From: Hanleya hanleyi | Lineage: Eukaryota > Mollusca > Polyplacophora > Lepidopleurida > Hanleyidae | NCBI GenBank assembly: GCA_036873755.1 | Contig: JAVTVY010025334.1 | Coordinates: 1-64,000 of the forward strand | Length of the DNA stretch: 64,000 nucleotides | Direction of reading: 5' to 3' | In this document: piece by piece, positions 39,851 through 51,770 of the stretch | Numbering within the stretch: the stretch's first letter is position 1 | Layout of the letters: each line of letters begins with the position of its first letter | The notes under the pieces: generated by a model | What the model saw: only the letters and a program-made list of their open reading frames with translations | Database searches by the model: none | Told to the model about the DNA's origin: nothing | Translations under genes and position numbers: made by a program

Positions 39851-40364
39851 ATGTATTCACCCATGCACTCATAGATACTCAGAATGCACAAACAACTATC
39901 TGAGGATATGTTGCCTCAACGGTATCCTGGCCTGCCCGACGATGATTAGAATAAACGGTTCAGAGCGAACATGGCCGAAGATGGAACTTTCTGAAATGGA
40001 GACTTCTGATTGGACAAGAATACATCTAACGGACAGGAACGAATATGACAAATGCAAATGGTGGCCTCTGATTGGACAAGAGCCTTCTTGAATTGTAAAT
40101 ATACCCAACGCGGCTCCCCCAGCGTGGGTATGATGTAACATTGGGGAGAAAAAACTATATGAAAAAACTTCTCGTTGTTGTTGTTCTCTCATGGCTCATC
40201 CTTGTTGTTGTTGTTGTACTCTCTCCGGTCTGTTAAGGCGTAACGACGGACGTCACTGCATTTCGAAGAATGAGTGACAATTCCATGGAATATCTAGAAG
40301 ATCAGAGCTTCTGAGCTATTTCACCAGGGCGTTGAATCATTGAGCTTGGTGTTGGCGGGCGTTG
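39851..40364 (+). other. 3' region of E1 right-arm zinc-finger gene
   Basis: Contains the AATAAA signal at 39950-39955, two TTGGACAAG repeats, a second AATAAA-like region lost to AAAAAACTATATG near 40147, and GTT-repeat tracts. It is the inverted counterpart of 34534-35029. Confidence 0.65.
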
Positions 40365-41329
40365 CTACAAGATGACACCTCACACGACGCATTCGGACCA
40401 AGGATGGTCCATCTCTACACCAAATACCTTCCTTCACTGCCCCAAAATACCCGCTTTCGCTACTACTCGTACTGATGACGTTACCAATGACGTCACAGAT
40501 GCTGCGGACATGCCTCAAATCGGGGTGTACACCCCGAGAGCTATAACATGACACCTCCCACGACGCATTCGGACCAAGTATGGTCCATCTCTACCCCAAA
40601 TACCTTCCTTCACTGCCCCAAATGCCCACTTCCGCTACTCCTCGTACTGATGACGTCACCGATGACGTCACAGATGACGCGGACATCCCTCAAGTCGGGA
40701 TGTACACCCCGTGAGCTACAACATGATACTTCCCTAGACACATTCGGACCAAAGATGGTCCCTCTCTACCCCAAATACCTTCCTGTACTGCCCTAAAATG
40801 CCCACTTTCGCTACTACTCGTACTGATGACGTCACCGATGACGTCACAGGTGGCGTGGGCAGCCATCAAATCGGGGTCTACACCCCGAGAGCTACAAGAT
40901 GACACCTTCCAGGACGCATTCGGACCAAGGATGGCCCATCTCGACCCCAAATACCTTCCTGTACTGCCCCAAAATGGCCACTTTACTTACTACAACCAAC
41001 TGCGCATGCGCAGATTGACGCGACTTGCACTTAAAAACACACCATTCTGACTCTAACCCACACAAGCTTCACTTTGACACCTTCCACGACCCATTCGGAC
41101 CCATAGCGGTCCATCTCTACCCCAAACACACACCCACATACCACCCAAAATGCCCGCTTTCTATACTACGGCCAGACTGCGCATGCGCAGACTATTGAAA
41201 ACGGACGAACCATTAGTCCAGTCGGATGCTCCTCCACGAGAGCTTCAAAATAAGACCTCATACGACATCATAGGATCATTAGGGGCTCACCTAGACCCCA
41301 AAACGTCCACCCTGTATGGGCCTATACCC
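40365..41329 (+). repeat. E1 right arm ~175-bp array with TGACGTCA sites (~5 units)
   Basis: Inverted counterpart of 33776-34533, with one or two additional units. Inner units carry paired TGACGTCA and outer units CTGCGCATGCGCAG. Confidence 0.88.
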
Positions 41330-42345
41330 CCATAGCCATGCAGCATAGGCCTATGGGCCTACCCAGGCCTCGGTGAACTTTTCCAAAAATTTCACAGTTT
41401 CGCTCCGGGACCCTTCCCATCGTGTTCTAAATGACGAGACGTGAAAAACAAATCCAAACAGCTCATATCACAATGAACGTGTGTGAATTTCCAAGGTTGA
41501 ACCTATACTCCCATAAAACCAGTATGGGACTATATGGGCTATATGGTACTTTTCAAAAAATTTCACCGTTGCGCTCCGAGACCCTTCCCATCGTGTTCTA
41601 AATGACGAGACGTGAAAAACAAATCCAAGCAACCCATATCACAATGAACGTGTGTGAATTTCCCAGGTTGAACCTATACCCCCATATAGCCAGCCTATAG
41701 GCCTATATACAGGCCTACCCGGTACTTTTCCCAAAAATTTCACCGATTCGCTCCGGGACCCTTCCCATCGTGTTCTAAATGACGAGACGTGGAAAACAAA
41801 TCCAAACAGCCCATATCACAATGAACGTGTGTGAATTTCCAAGGTTGAACCTATACCCCCATATAGCCAGTATGGACCTCGGTGACTTTTCCCAAATATG
41901 TCACCGATTCGTTCCGGGACCCCTCCCATTGTGTTTTTCTCGGCGAGACGAGAAAAACGAGACCCCACAACCCATAGTGAAGCCCACAAAAAAAATTGAC
42001 CACCCCTCCCCCATATAGCCAGTATGAGCCTATATACAGACCTCGGTGACTTTTCCCAAAAATTTCACCGATTCGCTCCGGGACCCCTCCCATTGTCATT
42101 TTCTTGGCAACACGAGAAAAACGAGACCCCACAACCCATAGTAACACCCACAAAAAACAATTGACCACCCCTCCCCCCATATAGCCAGTATGAGCCTATA
42201 TACAGACCTCGGTGACTTTCCCCAAAAATTTCACCGATTCGCTCAGGAACCCCTCCCATTGTGTTTTTCTCGGCGAGACGAGAAAAACGAGACCCCACAA
42301 GCCATAGTAAAGCCCACAATTTTTTTTTGACCACCCCTCCCCCCA
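41330..42345 (+). repeat. E1 right arm ~165-190-bp tandem array
   Basis: Inverted counterpart of 32720-33775, with the same two subtypes of unit. Confidence 0.9.
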
Positions 42346-42349
42346 TACA

Positions 42350-43375
42350 GGCATTTTCCCTTATATTGTATAATACAGACCCCTATTGTAAGGGTAAAGT
42401 CCGTGTTCCGCCTTTTTATATTTTCGGAAAACAATCCTAATTTTTACATGCGCCCACCCCATTGACTTGATAGGCAGGTCCCAATAAGCCCGGGGACTGA
42501 TATTAGCCCTTTTGGCTAGAGTTGATAGGAATTTTCCCCTATTTTAGGGGTGAAGTCCGTGTTCCGCTTTTTATATTTTCGGGGGAAAATCCTAATTTTA
42601 CATGTATCCACCCCATTGACTGGATAGGCAGGCCCCAATAAGCCCGGGAACCGATATTAGCCCTTTTGGCTAGAGTTGATAGGTGTTTTCCCCTATTTTA
42701 GGGGTAAAGTCCGTATTCCACTTTTTATAGTTTCGGGAAAAAATTCTAATTTTACAGGCACCCACCCCATTGACTTGATAGGCAGGTCCCAATAAGCCCG
42801 GGGACCGATATTAGCCCTTTTGGCTAGAGTTGATAGGAGTTTTCCCCTATTTTAGGGGTGAAGTCCGTGTTCCGCTTTTTATATTTTCGGGGGAAAATCC
42901 TAATTTTACATGTACCCACCCCATTGACTTGATAGGCAGGCTCCGATAAGCCCGGGGACCGATATTAGCCCTTTTGGCTAGGGTTGATAGGGATTTCCCC
43001 CTATTTTAGGTGTAAAGTCCGTGTTCCGCCTTTTTATATTTTCGGGGGAAAATCCTAATTTTACATGCACCCACCCCATTGACTTGATAGGTAGGTGCCA
43101 ATAAGCCCGGGGTCCGATATTAGCCCTTTTGGCTAGGGTTGATAGGTGTTTTCCCCTATTTTAGGGGTAAAGTCCGTATTCCGCTTTTTATAGTTTCGGG
43201 AAAAAATCCTAATTTTACATGCACCCACCCCATTGACTTGATAGACAGGTCCCAATAAGCCCGGGGCCCGATATTAGCCCTTTTGGCTAGGGTTGATAGG
43301 TGTTTTCCCTTATTTTAGGGGTAAAGTCCGTTTTCCGCTTTTTTTCCGGAGAAATTTTACATGCACCCACCCATG
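42350..43375 (+). repeat. E1 right arm ~155-bp tandem array (~6.5 units)
   Basis: Inverted counterpart of 31859-32700. Unit count differs by about one between the arms, so they are not perfect copies. Confidence 0.92.
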
Positions 43376-43710
43376 ACTGGATGCCCCTTCACGAATGCTT
43401 CACTTTGATACCTCACTCGACCCAATCGGACCATGCTGCGTATTTGAAGTCTGGGGACTACTTTATCTCTGCGGAAGCTTTTTCCTGTGACCGCATCACC
43501 ACCAGACCGCATCACAGCGGAGGAATTCGAGGTGAAAGAGGGGGCGCCACCTGTTGGAACTATAGCGGCCTTGACCTCTACACGGCCTCAGAGGTCAAAG
43601 GCCGTAAATGGCCGCTTCCTATACTTTAACCTGGAAACAGCGCCCCCTGGTGGATGCAAGAGTTATCTCCCCCGGCAAAATGCGGGTTTAAATCATTGTT
43701 ACCTACTACT
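43376..43710. other. E1 right arm outer segment and terminus
   Basis: Inverted counterpart of the left outer segment plus 18884-18980. It contains the Polinton-free target CCGCTTCCTATAC (43612-43624) and ends TACCTACTACT. Confidence 0.85.
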
Positions 43711-43716
43711 CACGTC
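43711..43716. repeat. Target-site duplication (right) of E1: CACGTC
   Basis: Matches 18878-18883 exactly. Confidence 0.88.
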
Positions 43717-44498
43717 ACTCCGTTGTCGATTTCAATTCGGTTCGGAGATCTGGATTGATTTATTCCGAAGTGTAGACGGTATCTTCCAGATATTCTGTCC
43801 CAGGATTTGATACTCAAAGAATGATTCCATAACCTGCGATGCATGAAATACTTTCTATTCCCTCAAGAACAAAATATATACCGGTAGGCCTAATTCTCGT
43901 ACATTTAGACATACTTTGCGCTATATCATGCCAATTACTATTATTCGTAATTTTTTATTCCATGAAATCGCTGGTGGAGATCGTTGTTCAGTCGGTACTT
44001 CAGTAGTTATGGGGAAGGAAGAGTAAAGGTTGTATTGAGTGTGAAGAAGATACCGGTACCGGTATATTTAATAAGAATGTGAGGATTACGCAGTGTCCAT
44101 GTGACACTGATAAGAAGGATCATATGTAGGGCGGGTTGGGGGAAACGAGTTGCACGTTGTGTTGTCACGACTAGTGCCCATCGCGGTGCGTTGGAGTGCT
44201 TATCCATTTATCCATCCATCCAACGTGTTTGAACGGTAGACATCAATCTGAATCACAACCGTGAGAAAGATCTGTCGCGCTGTCATGTATTAAATACAGA
44301 GTTGTCTCCCTTCAGCAACCTGTCTCCTTTGCACGCGGTGTCCGCGGTAAAATAACACTACGTCAAGACAGTGGCGAGAAGCTGAATGGCCGTGAAGATT
44401 CCGCCTTCAAATTTTGACATTTCTATGGCAACGAGGCTGTAAATCTGCATATTTGATTGTAGTTCTAATTCACCTGTAACCACCTGATGGAAAGACAA
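43717..44498 (+). other. Host right flank, duplicate of the KIF13 upstream region
   Basis: Nearly identical, base for base, to 60458-61240, which lies just upstream of the KIF13 first exon. Similarity ends abruptly after GATGGAAAGACAA at 44498, where 164-bp satellite begins. There is no coding exon here, so this is a promoter-region copy without its gene. Confidence 0.88.
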
Positions 44499-45221
44499 GG
44501 CTTGCATCCTACAGTAGAATGGGTCGACTGCGCATGCGCGATGAGTAGTGCGCGATGAGTAGTATAGAAAGGGCACGCGATCTCCCTATCCCTATAGGTG
44601 TGGCGCGGGATAGGGATAGGGTGGGGCGAGAGACCTGGGGTTTTCGCTACCTGAGATTCTATGGGCCAGGCTTGCACCATGCAGCAGAATGGGTCGACTA
44701 CGCATGTGCGATGAGTAGTGCGCGATGAGTAGTATAGAGAGGGCACGCGATCTGGGGTTTTCCTGTGGTTTTCGCTACCTGATATTCCATGGGCCAGGCT
44801 TGCACCCTGCAGTAGAATGGGTCGACTGCGCATGCGCGATGAGTAGTGCGCGATGAGTAGTATAGAAAGGGCACGGGATCTGCCTATCCCTATAGGTGTG
44901 GCGCGGGATAGGGTGGGGCGAGAGACCTGGGGTTTTCGCTACCTGAGATTCCATGGACCAGGCTTGCACCCTGCAGTAGAATGGGTCGACTGCGCATGCG
45001 CGATGAGTAGTGCGCGATGAGTAGTATAGAAAGGGCACGGGATCTGCCTATCCCTATAGGTGTGGCGCGGGATAGGGTGGGGCGAGAGACCTGGGGTTTT
45101 CGCTACCTGAGATTCCATGGGCCAGGCTTGCACCCTGCAGTAGAATGGGTCGACTACGCATGCGCGATGAGTAGTGCGCGATGAGTAGTATAGAAAGGGC
45201 ACGCGATCTCCCTATCCCTAT
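44499..45221 (+). repeat. 164-bp satellite array D (~4.5 units)
   Basis: Starts mid-unit at the segmental duplication junction and includes one internally deleted unit. Confidence 0.92.
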
Positions 45222-46027
45222 AAACTAACCCATGGAGGTGAATGAACCCATGGGGGTGAATCAGCCATGGGGGTGAATGAGCACTCGTAACAATAAATCA
45301 GCAATAATTCAGGGAGATTTATACATTATTCAAAATTTGGCAGCTATAACTCAATTTTGAGCAACAGAAGGCCTACTTGACATCCCTAACTAACGCGGCA
45401 TGCATATTCATATAGACAATAAATTATATCTTCAGATGAAGAAATCAACAAAACCACAGATAGATTTTTTTTTACTCACCCTGTATAGTCGTCACTACTC
45501 CTTTGCGTGTGGTAAGAATTCAAGCCATATCTAGGTTGAAAGAGAGTAATCGAAAGTAATCGAACATAGGCCGGCTATCAATAGGTTTGATTCGATCTAT
45601 CTCTATCGGTACAAACGATTTCTAGCAGCAAGGGAACTGTCTACTATCAGTACCGGTACCGGTACCGGTTCTTTGAGCGCTAAATTGCACGACGTGACAG
45701 ATATATGGCGTTTCCGTTAAAGGCGCCGCAATATATCCGGTCAATCTCTGGAGAGGACCGTAAAATCCAAAGCTCACAGCAGAGATTTTTAATGGTCCTA
45801 GATGAAAGTGTACCTGTGAAGTGTACCCGTGAAGTGTACCTGTGGAGAAAATATAGATTTTAACATGTACAAGTTAAGGCGTGAGATTTGGGACACAATT
45901 TGCAATTCCAATTACTGAGTTTCCGTCACGAACATGTCTACAGATGATATCTCCCTAGTATAACCGTGGCGTGTCCGACTCCTACTCCTCCTCCTCCTCC
46001 ACTTTACTCACTGCACAGCGGGGCGCA

Positions 46028-46358
46028 TAGGTGTGGCGCGGGATAGGGTGCGGCGAGAGACCTGGGGTTTTCGCTACCTGAGATTCCATGGACCAGGCTT
46101 GCACCCTGCAGTAGAATGGGTCGACTGCGCATGCGCGATGAGTAGTGCGCGATGAGTAGTATAGAAAGGGCACGGGATCTCCCTATCCCTATAGGTGTGG
46201 CGCGGGATAGGGTGGGGCGAGAGACCTGGGGTTTTCGCTACCTGAGATTCCATGGGCCAGGCTTGCACCATGCAGTAGAATGGGTCGACTACGCATGCGC
46301 GATGAGTAGTGCGCGATGAGTAGTATAGAAAGGGCACGCGATCTCCCTATCCCTATAA
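46028..46358 (+). repeat. 164-bp satellite array E (2 units)
   Basis: Two complete units, the shortest array in the window. Confidence 0.92.
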
Positions 46359-47172
46359 ACTAACCCATGGAGGTGAATGAACCCATAGGGGTGAATGAGC
46401 CATGGGGGTGAATGAGCACTCGTAACAATAAATCAGCAATAATTCAGGGAGATTTATACATTATTCAAAATTTGGCAGCTATAACTCAATTTTGAGCAAC
46501 AGAAGGTCTACTTGACATCCCTAGCTAACGCGGCATGCATATTCATATAGACAATAAATTATATCTTCAGATGAAGAAATCAACAAAACCACAGATAGAT
46601 TTTTTTTTACTCACCCTGTATAGTCGTCACTACTCCTTTGCGTGTGGTAAGAATTCAAGCCATATCTAGGTTGAAAGAGAGTAATCGAAAGTAATCGAAC
46701 ATAGGCCGGCTATCAATAGGTTTGATTCGATCTATCTCTATCGGTACAAACGATTTCTAGCAGCAAGGGAACTGTCTACTATCAGTACCGGTACCGGTAC
46801 CGGTACCGGTTCTTTGAGCGCTAAATTGCACGACGTGACAGATATCTGGCGTTTCCGTTAAAGGCGCCGCAATATATCCGGTCAATCTCTGGAGAGGACC
46901 GTAAAATCCAAAGCTGACAGCAGAGATTTTTAATGGTCCTAGATGAAAGTGTACCTGTGAAGTGTACCCGTGAAGTGTACCTGTGGAGAAAATATAGATT
47001 TTAACATGTACAAGTTAAGGCGTGAGATTTGGGACACAGTTTTGCAATTCCAATCACTGAGTTTCCGTCACGAACATGTCTACAGATTATATCTCCCTAG
47101 TATAACCGTGGCGTGTCCGACTCCTACTCCTCCTCCTCCTCCTCCACTTTACCCACTGCACAGCGGGTCGCA

Positions 47173-47943
47173 TAGGTGTGGCGCGGGATAGGGTGCGGCG
47201 AGAGACCTGGGGTTTTCGCTACCTGAGATTCCATGGGCCAGGCTTGCACCCTACAGTAGAATGGGTCGACTGCGCATGCGCGATGAGTAGTGCGCGATGA
47301 GCAGTATAGAAAGGGCACGCGATCTCCCTATCCCTATAGGTGTGGCGCGGGATAGGGTGGGGCGAGAGACCTGGGGTTTTCGCTACCTGAGATTCCATGG
47401 GCCAGGCTTGCACCCTGCAGTAGAATGGGTGGACTGCGCATGCGCGATGAGTAGTGCGCGATGAGTAGTATAGAAAGGGCACGCGATCTCCCTATCCCTA
47501 TAGGTGTGGCGCGGGATAGGGTGGGGCGAGAGACCTGGGATTTTCGCTACCTGAGATTCCATGGGCCAGGCTTGCACCATGCAGTAGAATGGGTCGACTA
47601 CGCATGTGCGATGAGTAGTGCGCGATGAGTAGTATAGAGAGGGCACGCGATCTGGGGTTTTCCTGGGGTTTTCGCTACCTGAGATTCCATGGGCCAGGCT
47701 TGCACCCTGCAGTAGAATGGGTCGACTGCGCATGTGCGATGAGTAGTATAGAAAGGGCACGCGATCTCCCTGTACCTATAGGTGTGGCGCGGGATAGGGT
47801 GGGGCGAGAGACCTGGGGTTTTCGCTACCTGAGATTCCATGGACCAGGCTTGCACCATGCAGTAGAATGGGTCGACTACGCATGCGCGATGAGTAGTGCG
47901 CGATGAGTAGTATAGAAAGGGCACGCGATCTCACTATCCCTAT
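47173..47943 (+). repeat. 164-bp satellite array F (~4.6 units)
   Basis: Same unit order as array A, including the shortened third/fourth junction. Confidence 0.92.
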
Positions 47944-48732
47944 AAACTAACCCATGGAGGTGAATGAACCCATGGGGGTGAATGAGCCATGGGGGTGAAT
48001 GAGCACTCGTAACAATAAATCAGCAATAATTCAGGGAGATTTATACATTATTCAAAATTTGGCAGCTATAACTCAATTCTGAGCAACAGAAGGTCTACTT
48101 GACATCCCTAACTAACGCGGCATGCATATTCATATAGACAATAAATTATATCTTCAGATGAAGAAATCAACAAAACCACAGATAGATTTTTTTTTTACTC
48201 ACCCTATATAGTCGTCACTACTCCTTTGCGTGTGGTAAGAATTCAAGCCATATCTAGGTTGAAAGAGAGTAATCGAACATAGGCCGGCTATCAATAGGTT
48301 TGACTCGATCTATCTCTATCGGTACAAACGATTTCTAGCAGCAAGGGAACTGTCTACTATCAGTACCGGTACCGGTTCTTTGAGCGCTAAATTGCACGAC
48401 GTGACAGATATCTGGCGTTTCCGTTAAAGGCCCCGCAATATATCCGGTCAATCTCTGGAGAGGACCGTAAAATCCAAAGCTGACAGCAGAGATTGTTAAT
48501 GGTCCTAGATGAAAGTGTACCTGTGAAGTGTACCCGTGAAGTGTACCCGTGAAGTGTACCTGTGGAGAAAATATAGATTTTAACATGTACAAGTTAAGGC
48601 GTGAGATTTGGGACACAGTTTTGCAATTCCAATTACTGAGTTTCCGTCACGAACATGTCTACAGATTATATCTCCCTAGTATAACCGTGGCGTGTCCGAC
48701 TCCTACTCCTCCTCCTCCTCCTCCACTTCGCA

Positions 48733-49353
48733 TAGGTGTGGCGCGGGATAGGGTGCGGCGAGAGACCTGGGGTTTCCGCTACCTGAGATTCCATGGGCCA
48801 GGCTTGCACCCTACAGTAGAATGGGTCGACTGCGCATGCGCGATGAGTAGTGCGCGATGAGTAGTATAGAAAGGGCACGCGATCTCCCTATCCCTATAGG
48901 TGTGGCGCGGGATAGGGTGGGGCGAGAGACCTGGGGTTTTCGCTACCTGAGATTCCATGGGCCAGGCTTGCACCATGCAGTAGAATGGGTCGACTACGCA
49001 TGTGCGATGAGTAGTGCGCGATGAGTAGTATAGAGAGGGCACGCGATCTGGGGTTTTCCTGTGGTTTTCGCTACCTGATATTCCATGGGCCAGGCTTGCA
49101 CCCTGCAGTAGAATGGGTCGACTGCGCATGCGCGATGAGTAGTGCGCGATGAGTAGTATAGAAAGGGCACGGGATCTGCCTATCCCTATAGGTGTGGCGC
49201 GGGATAGGGTGGGGCGAGAGACCTGGGGTTTTCGCTACCTGAGATTCCATGGGCCAGGCTTGCACCATGCAGTAGAATGGGTCGACTACGCATGCGCGAT
49301 GAGTAGTGCGCGATGAGTAGTATAGAAAGGGCACGCGATCTCCCTATCCCTAT
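48733..49353 (+). repeat. 164-bp satellite array G (~3.7 units)
   Basis: Includes one internally deleted unit. It directly precedes the left flank shared with E1. Confidence 0.92.
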
Positions 49354-49440
49354 AAACAAACCCATGGAGGTGAATGAACCCATGGGGGTGAATGAGCCAT
49401 GGGGGTGAATGAGCACTCGTAACAATAAATCAGCAATAAT

Positions 49441-49824
49441 TCAGGGAGATTTATATATTATTCAAAATTTGGCAGCAATAACTCAATCCTGAGCAGCAGA
49501 AGGTCTACTTGACATAACAAATTTTCCTCAACCCGCGATTTAAAGTTTGAAATTACCCTCCAAACCGTGATTCCGTTAGTCTGAGGATCAAATCCTGGGA
49601 CGGAATATCTGAAAGATACCTTCTCCAAGCTCTGACACGGTGCACCATGCAGTGTTGTTTTAGTCTTGACATCCATGCACGCCTACGCTGACATCAAATC
49701 TGATCAAATATAAAAAATTCAAATTTGAAGCATTTTCATTGTGTGGCGCAATTCGATTGATAGACTTGTTCATTTCCTAGGCCCCTACTGACTACCAACT
49801 ACCGGTACCCGGTACTTTACCGCG
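49441..49824. other. Host left flank of palindromic element E2
   Basis: Near-identical to 18487-18877. Confidence 0.88.
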
Positions 49825-49830
49825 CACGTC
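49825..49830. repeat. Target-site duplication (left) of E2: CACGTC
   Basis: Same hexamer and context as at 18878-18883. Its partner is 60452-60457. Confidence 0.88.
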
Positions 49831-50167
49831 AGTAGTAGGTAGCAATGATTTAAACCCGCATTTTGCCGGGGGAGATAACTCTTGCATCCACCAGGGGGCG
49901 CTGTTTCCAGGTTAAAGTATAGGAAGCGACCATTTACGGCCTTTGACCTCTGAGGCCGTGTGGAGGTCAAGGCCGCTATAGTTCCAACAGGTGGCGCCCC
50001 CTCTTTCACCTCGAATTCCTCCGCGGTGATGCGGTCTGGTGGTGATGCGGTCGCGGGAAAAAGCTTCCGCAGAGAAAAAGTAGTCCCCAGACTTCAAATA
50101 CGCAGCATGGTCCGATTGGGTCGAGTGAGATATCAAAGTGAAGCATTCGTGATGGGGCATCCAGTCA
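49831..50167. other. E2 left terminus and outer segment
   Basis: Uninterrupted version of the sequence that the Polinton split in E1. The empty target TATAGGAAGCGACC lies near 49919-49932. Confidence 0.88.
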
Positions 50168-50870
50168 TGGGTGGGTGCATGTAAAATTTCTCCGGAAAAA
50201 AAAGCGGAATACGGACTTTACCCCTAAAATAAGGGAAAACACCTATCAACCCTAGCCAAAAGGGCTAATATCGGTCCCCGGGCTTATCCGAGCCTGCCTA
50301 TCAAGTCAATGGGGTGGGTACATGTAAAATTAGGATTTTTCCCCGAAAATATAAAAAGCGGAATACGGACTTTACCCCTAAAATAGGGGGAAACACCTAT
50401 CAACTCTAGCCAAAAGGGCTAATATCGGTTCCCGGGCTTATTGGGGCCTGCCTATCCAGTCAATGGGGTGGGTACATGTAAAATTAGGATTTTTCCCCGA
50501 AAATATAAAAAGCGGAATACGGACTTTACCCCTAAAATAGGGGGAAACACCTATCAACTCTAGCCAAAAGGGCTAATATCGGTTCCCGGGCTTATTGGGG
50601 CCTGCCTATCCAGTCAATGGGGTGGGTACATGTAAAATTAGGATTTTTCCCCCGAAAATATAAAAAGCGGAACACGGACTTCACCCCTAAAATAGGGGAA
50701 AACTCCTATCAACTCTAGCCAAAAGGGCTAATATCGGTTCCCGGGCTTATTGGGGCCTGCCTATCCAGTCAATGGGATGGGTGCATGTAAAATTAGGATT
50801 GTTTTCCGAAAATATAAAAAGGCGGAACACGGACTTTACCCCTACAATAGGGGTCTGTATTATACAATAT
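50168..50870 (+). repeat. E2 left arm ~155-bp tandem array (~4.5 units)
   Basis: Same unit as 31859-32700, with one fewer copy. Confidence 0.92.
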
Positions 50871-50879
50871 AAGGGAAAA

Positions 50880-51770
50880 TGCCTGTATGGGCGGAGGGGT
50901 GGTCAAAATTTTTTGTGGGCTTTACTATGGCTTGTGGGGTCTCGTTTTTCTCGTCTCGCCGAGAAAAACACAATGGGAGGGGTTCCTGAGCGAATCGGTG
51001 AAATTTTTGGGAAAAGTCACCGAGGTCTGTATATAGGCTCATACTGGCTATATGGGGGAGGGGTGGTCAATTTTTTTTGTGGGTGTTACTATGGGTTGTG
51101 GGGTCTCGTTTTTCTCGTCTCGCCAAGAAAATGACAATGGGAGGGGTCCCGGAGCGAATCGGTGAAATTTTTGGGAAAAGTCACCGAGGTCTGTATATAG
51201 GCTCATACTGGCTATATGGGGGAGGGGTGGTCAATTTTTTTTGTGGGCTTCACTATGGGTTGTGGGGTCTCGTTTTTCTCGTCTCGCCGAGAAAAACACA
51301 ATGGGAGGGGTCCCGGAACGAATCGGTGAAATTTTTGGGAAAAGTCACCGAGGTCTGTATATAGGCTCATATAGCTCCATACTGGCTATATGGGGGTATA
51401 GGTTCAACCTTGGAAATTCACACACGTTCATTGTGATATGGGCTGTTTGGATTTGTTTCCCACGTCTCGTCATTTAGAACACGATGGGAAGGGTCTCGGA
51501 GCGAATCGGTGAAATTTTTGGGAAAAGTACCGGGTAGGCCTGTATATAGGCCTATAGGCTGGCTATATGGGGGTATAGGTTCAACCTGAGAAATTCACAC
51601 ACGTTCATTGTGATATGGGTTGCTTGGATTTGTTTTTCACGTCTAGTCATTTAGAACACGATGGGAAGGGTCTCGGAGCGCAACGGTGAAATTTTTGGAA
51701 AAGTTCACCGAGGCCTGGGTAGGCCCATAGGCCTATACTGCATGGCTATGGGGGTATAGGCCCATACGGG
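50880..51770 (+). repeat. E2 left arm ~165-190-bp tandem array (~5 units)
   Basis: Same units as 32720-33775. Confidence 0.9.

Larger units (their letters stand above)
18884..43710. mobile_element. Palindromic mobile element E1 (with nested Polinton)
   Basis: The element starts AGTAGTAGGTAGCAATG and ends in the inverse, CATTGTTACCTACTACT. Both sides are flanked by CACGTC. Removing the nested Polinton and its 5-bp duplication leaves about 12.2 kb, which is two inverted arms meeting at a 39-bp spacer (37157-37195). Each arm holds, from the centre outward, a regulatory core, CCA and CA microsatellites, a CCGGATGT cluster, a 20-21-bp array, a TATA promoter with a C2H2 gene pointing outward, then ~175-, ~165- and ~155-bp arrays and an outer ~260-bp segment. 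No integrase, transposase or polymerase core is encoded. I do not recognise the family. Inverted arms of this type exist in fold-back/TU elements, but the 6-bp duplication and AG...CT termini are more Polinton-like. Confidence 0.85.
44499..49440 (+). repeat. Composite satellite block 2
   Basis: Four composite units, the first truncated at the left, in the order described for 9864-11513. The 164-bp arrays are at 44499-45221, 46028-46358, 47173-47943 and 48733-49353. Truncated MITE ends recur near 45410-45483, 46550-46618 and 48125-48207. The unit at 46531-48120 is very close to 9864-11344, including the same internal deletion in one 164-bp unit. Confidence 0.9.

Noticed and set aside
31617..43710. 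Inverted arms as an assembly or amplification artefact
   Set aside because: The arms differ in repeat number, microsatellite length and gene lesions. Both ends carry matching target duplications, and a second copy occurs in the same window. An artefact would give near-identical arms.
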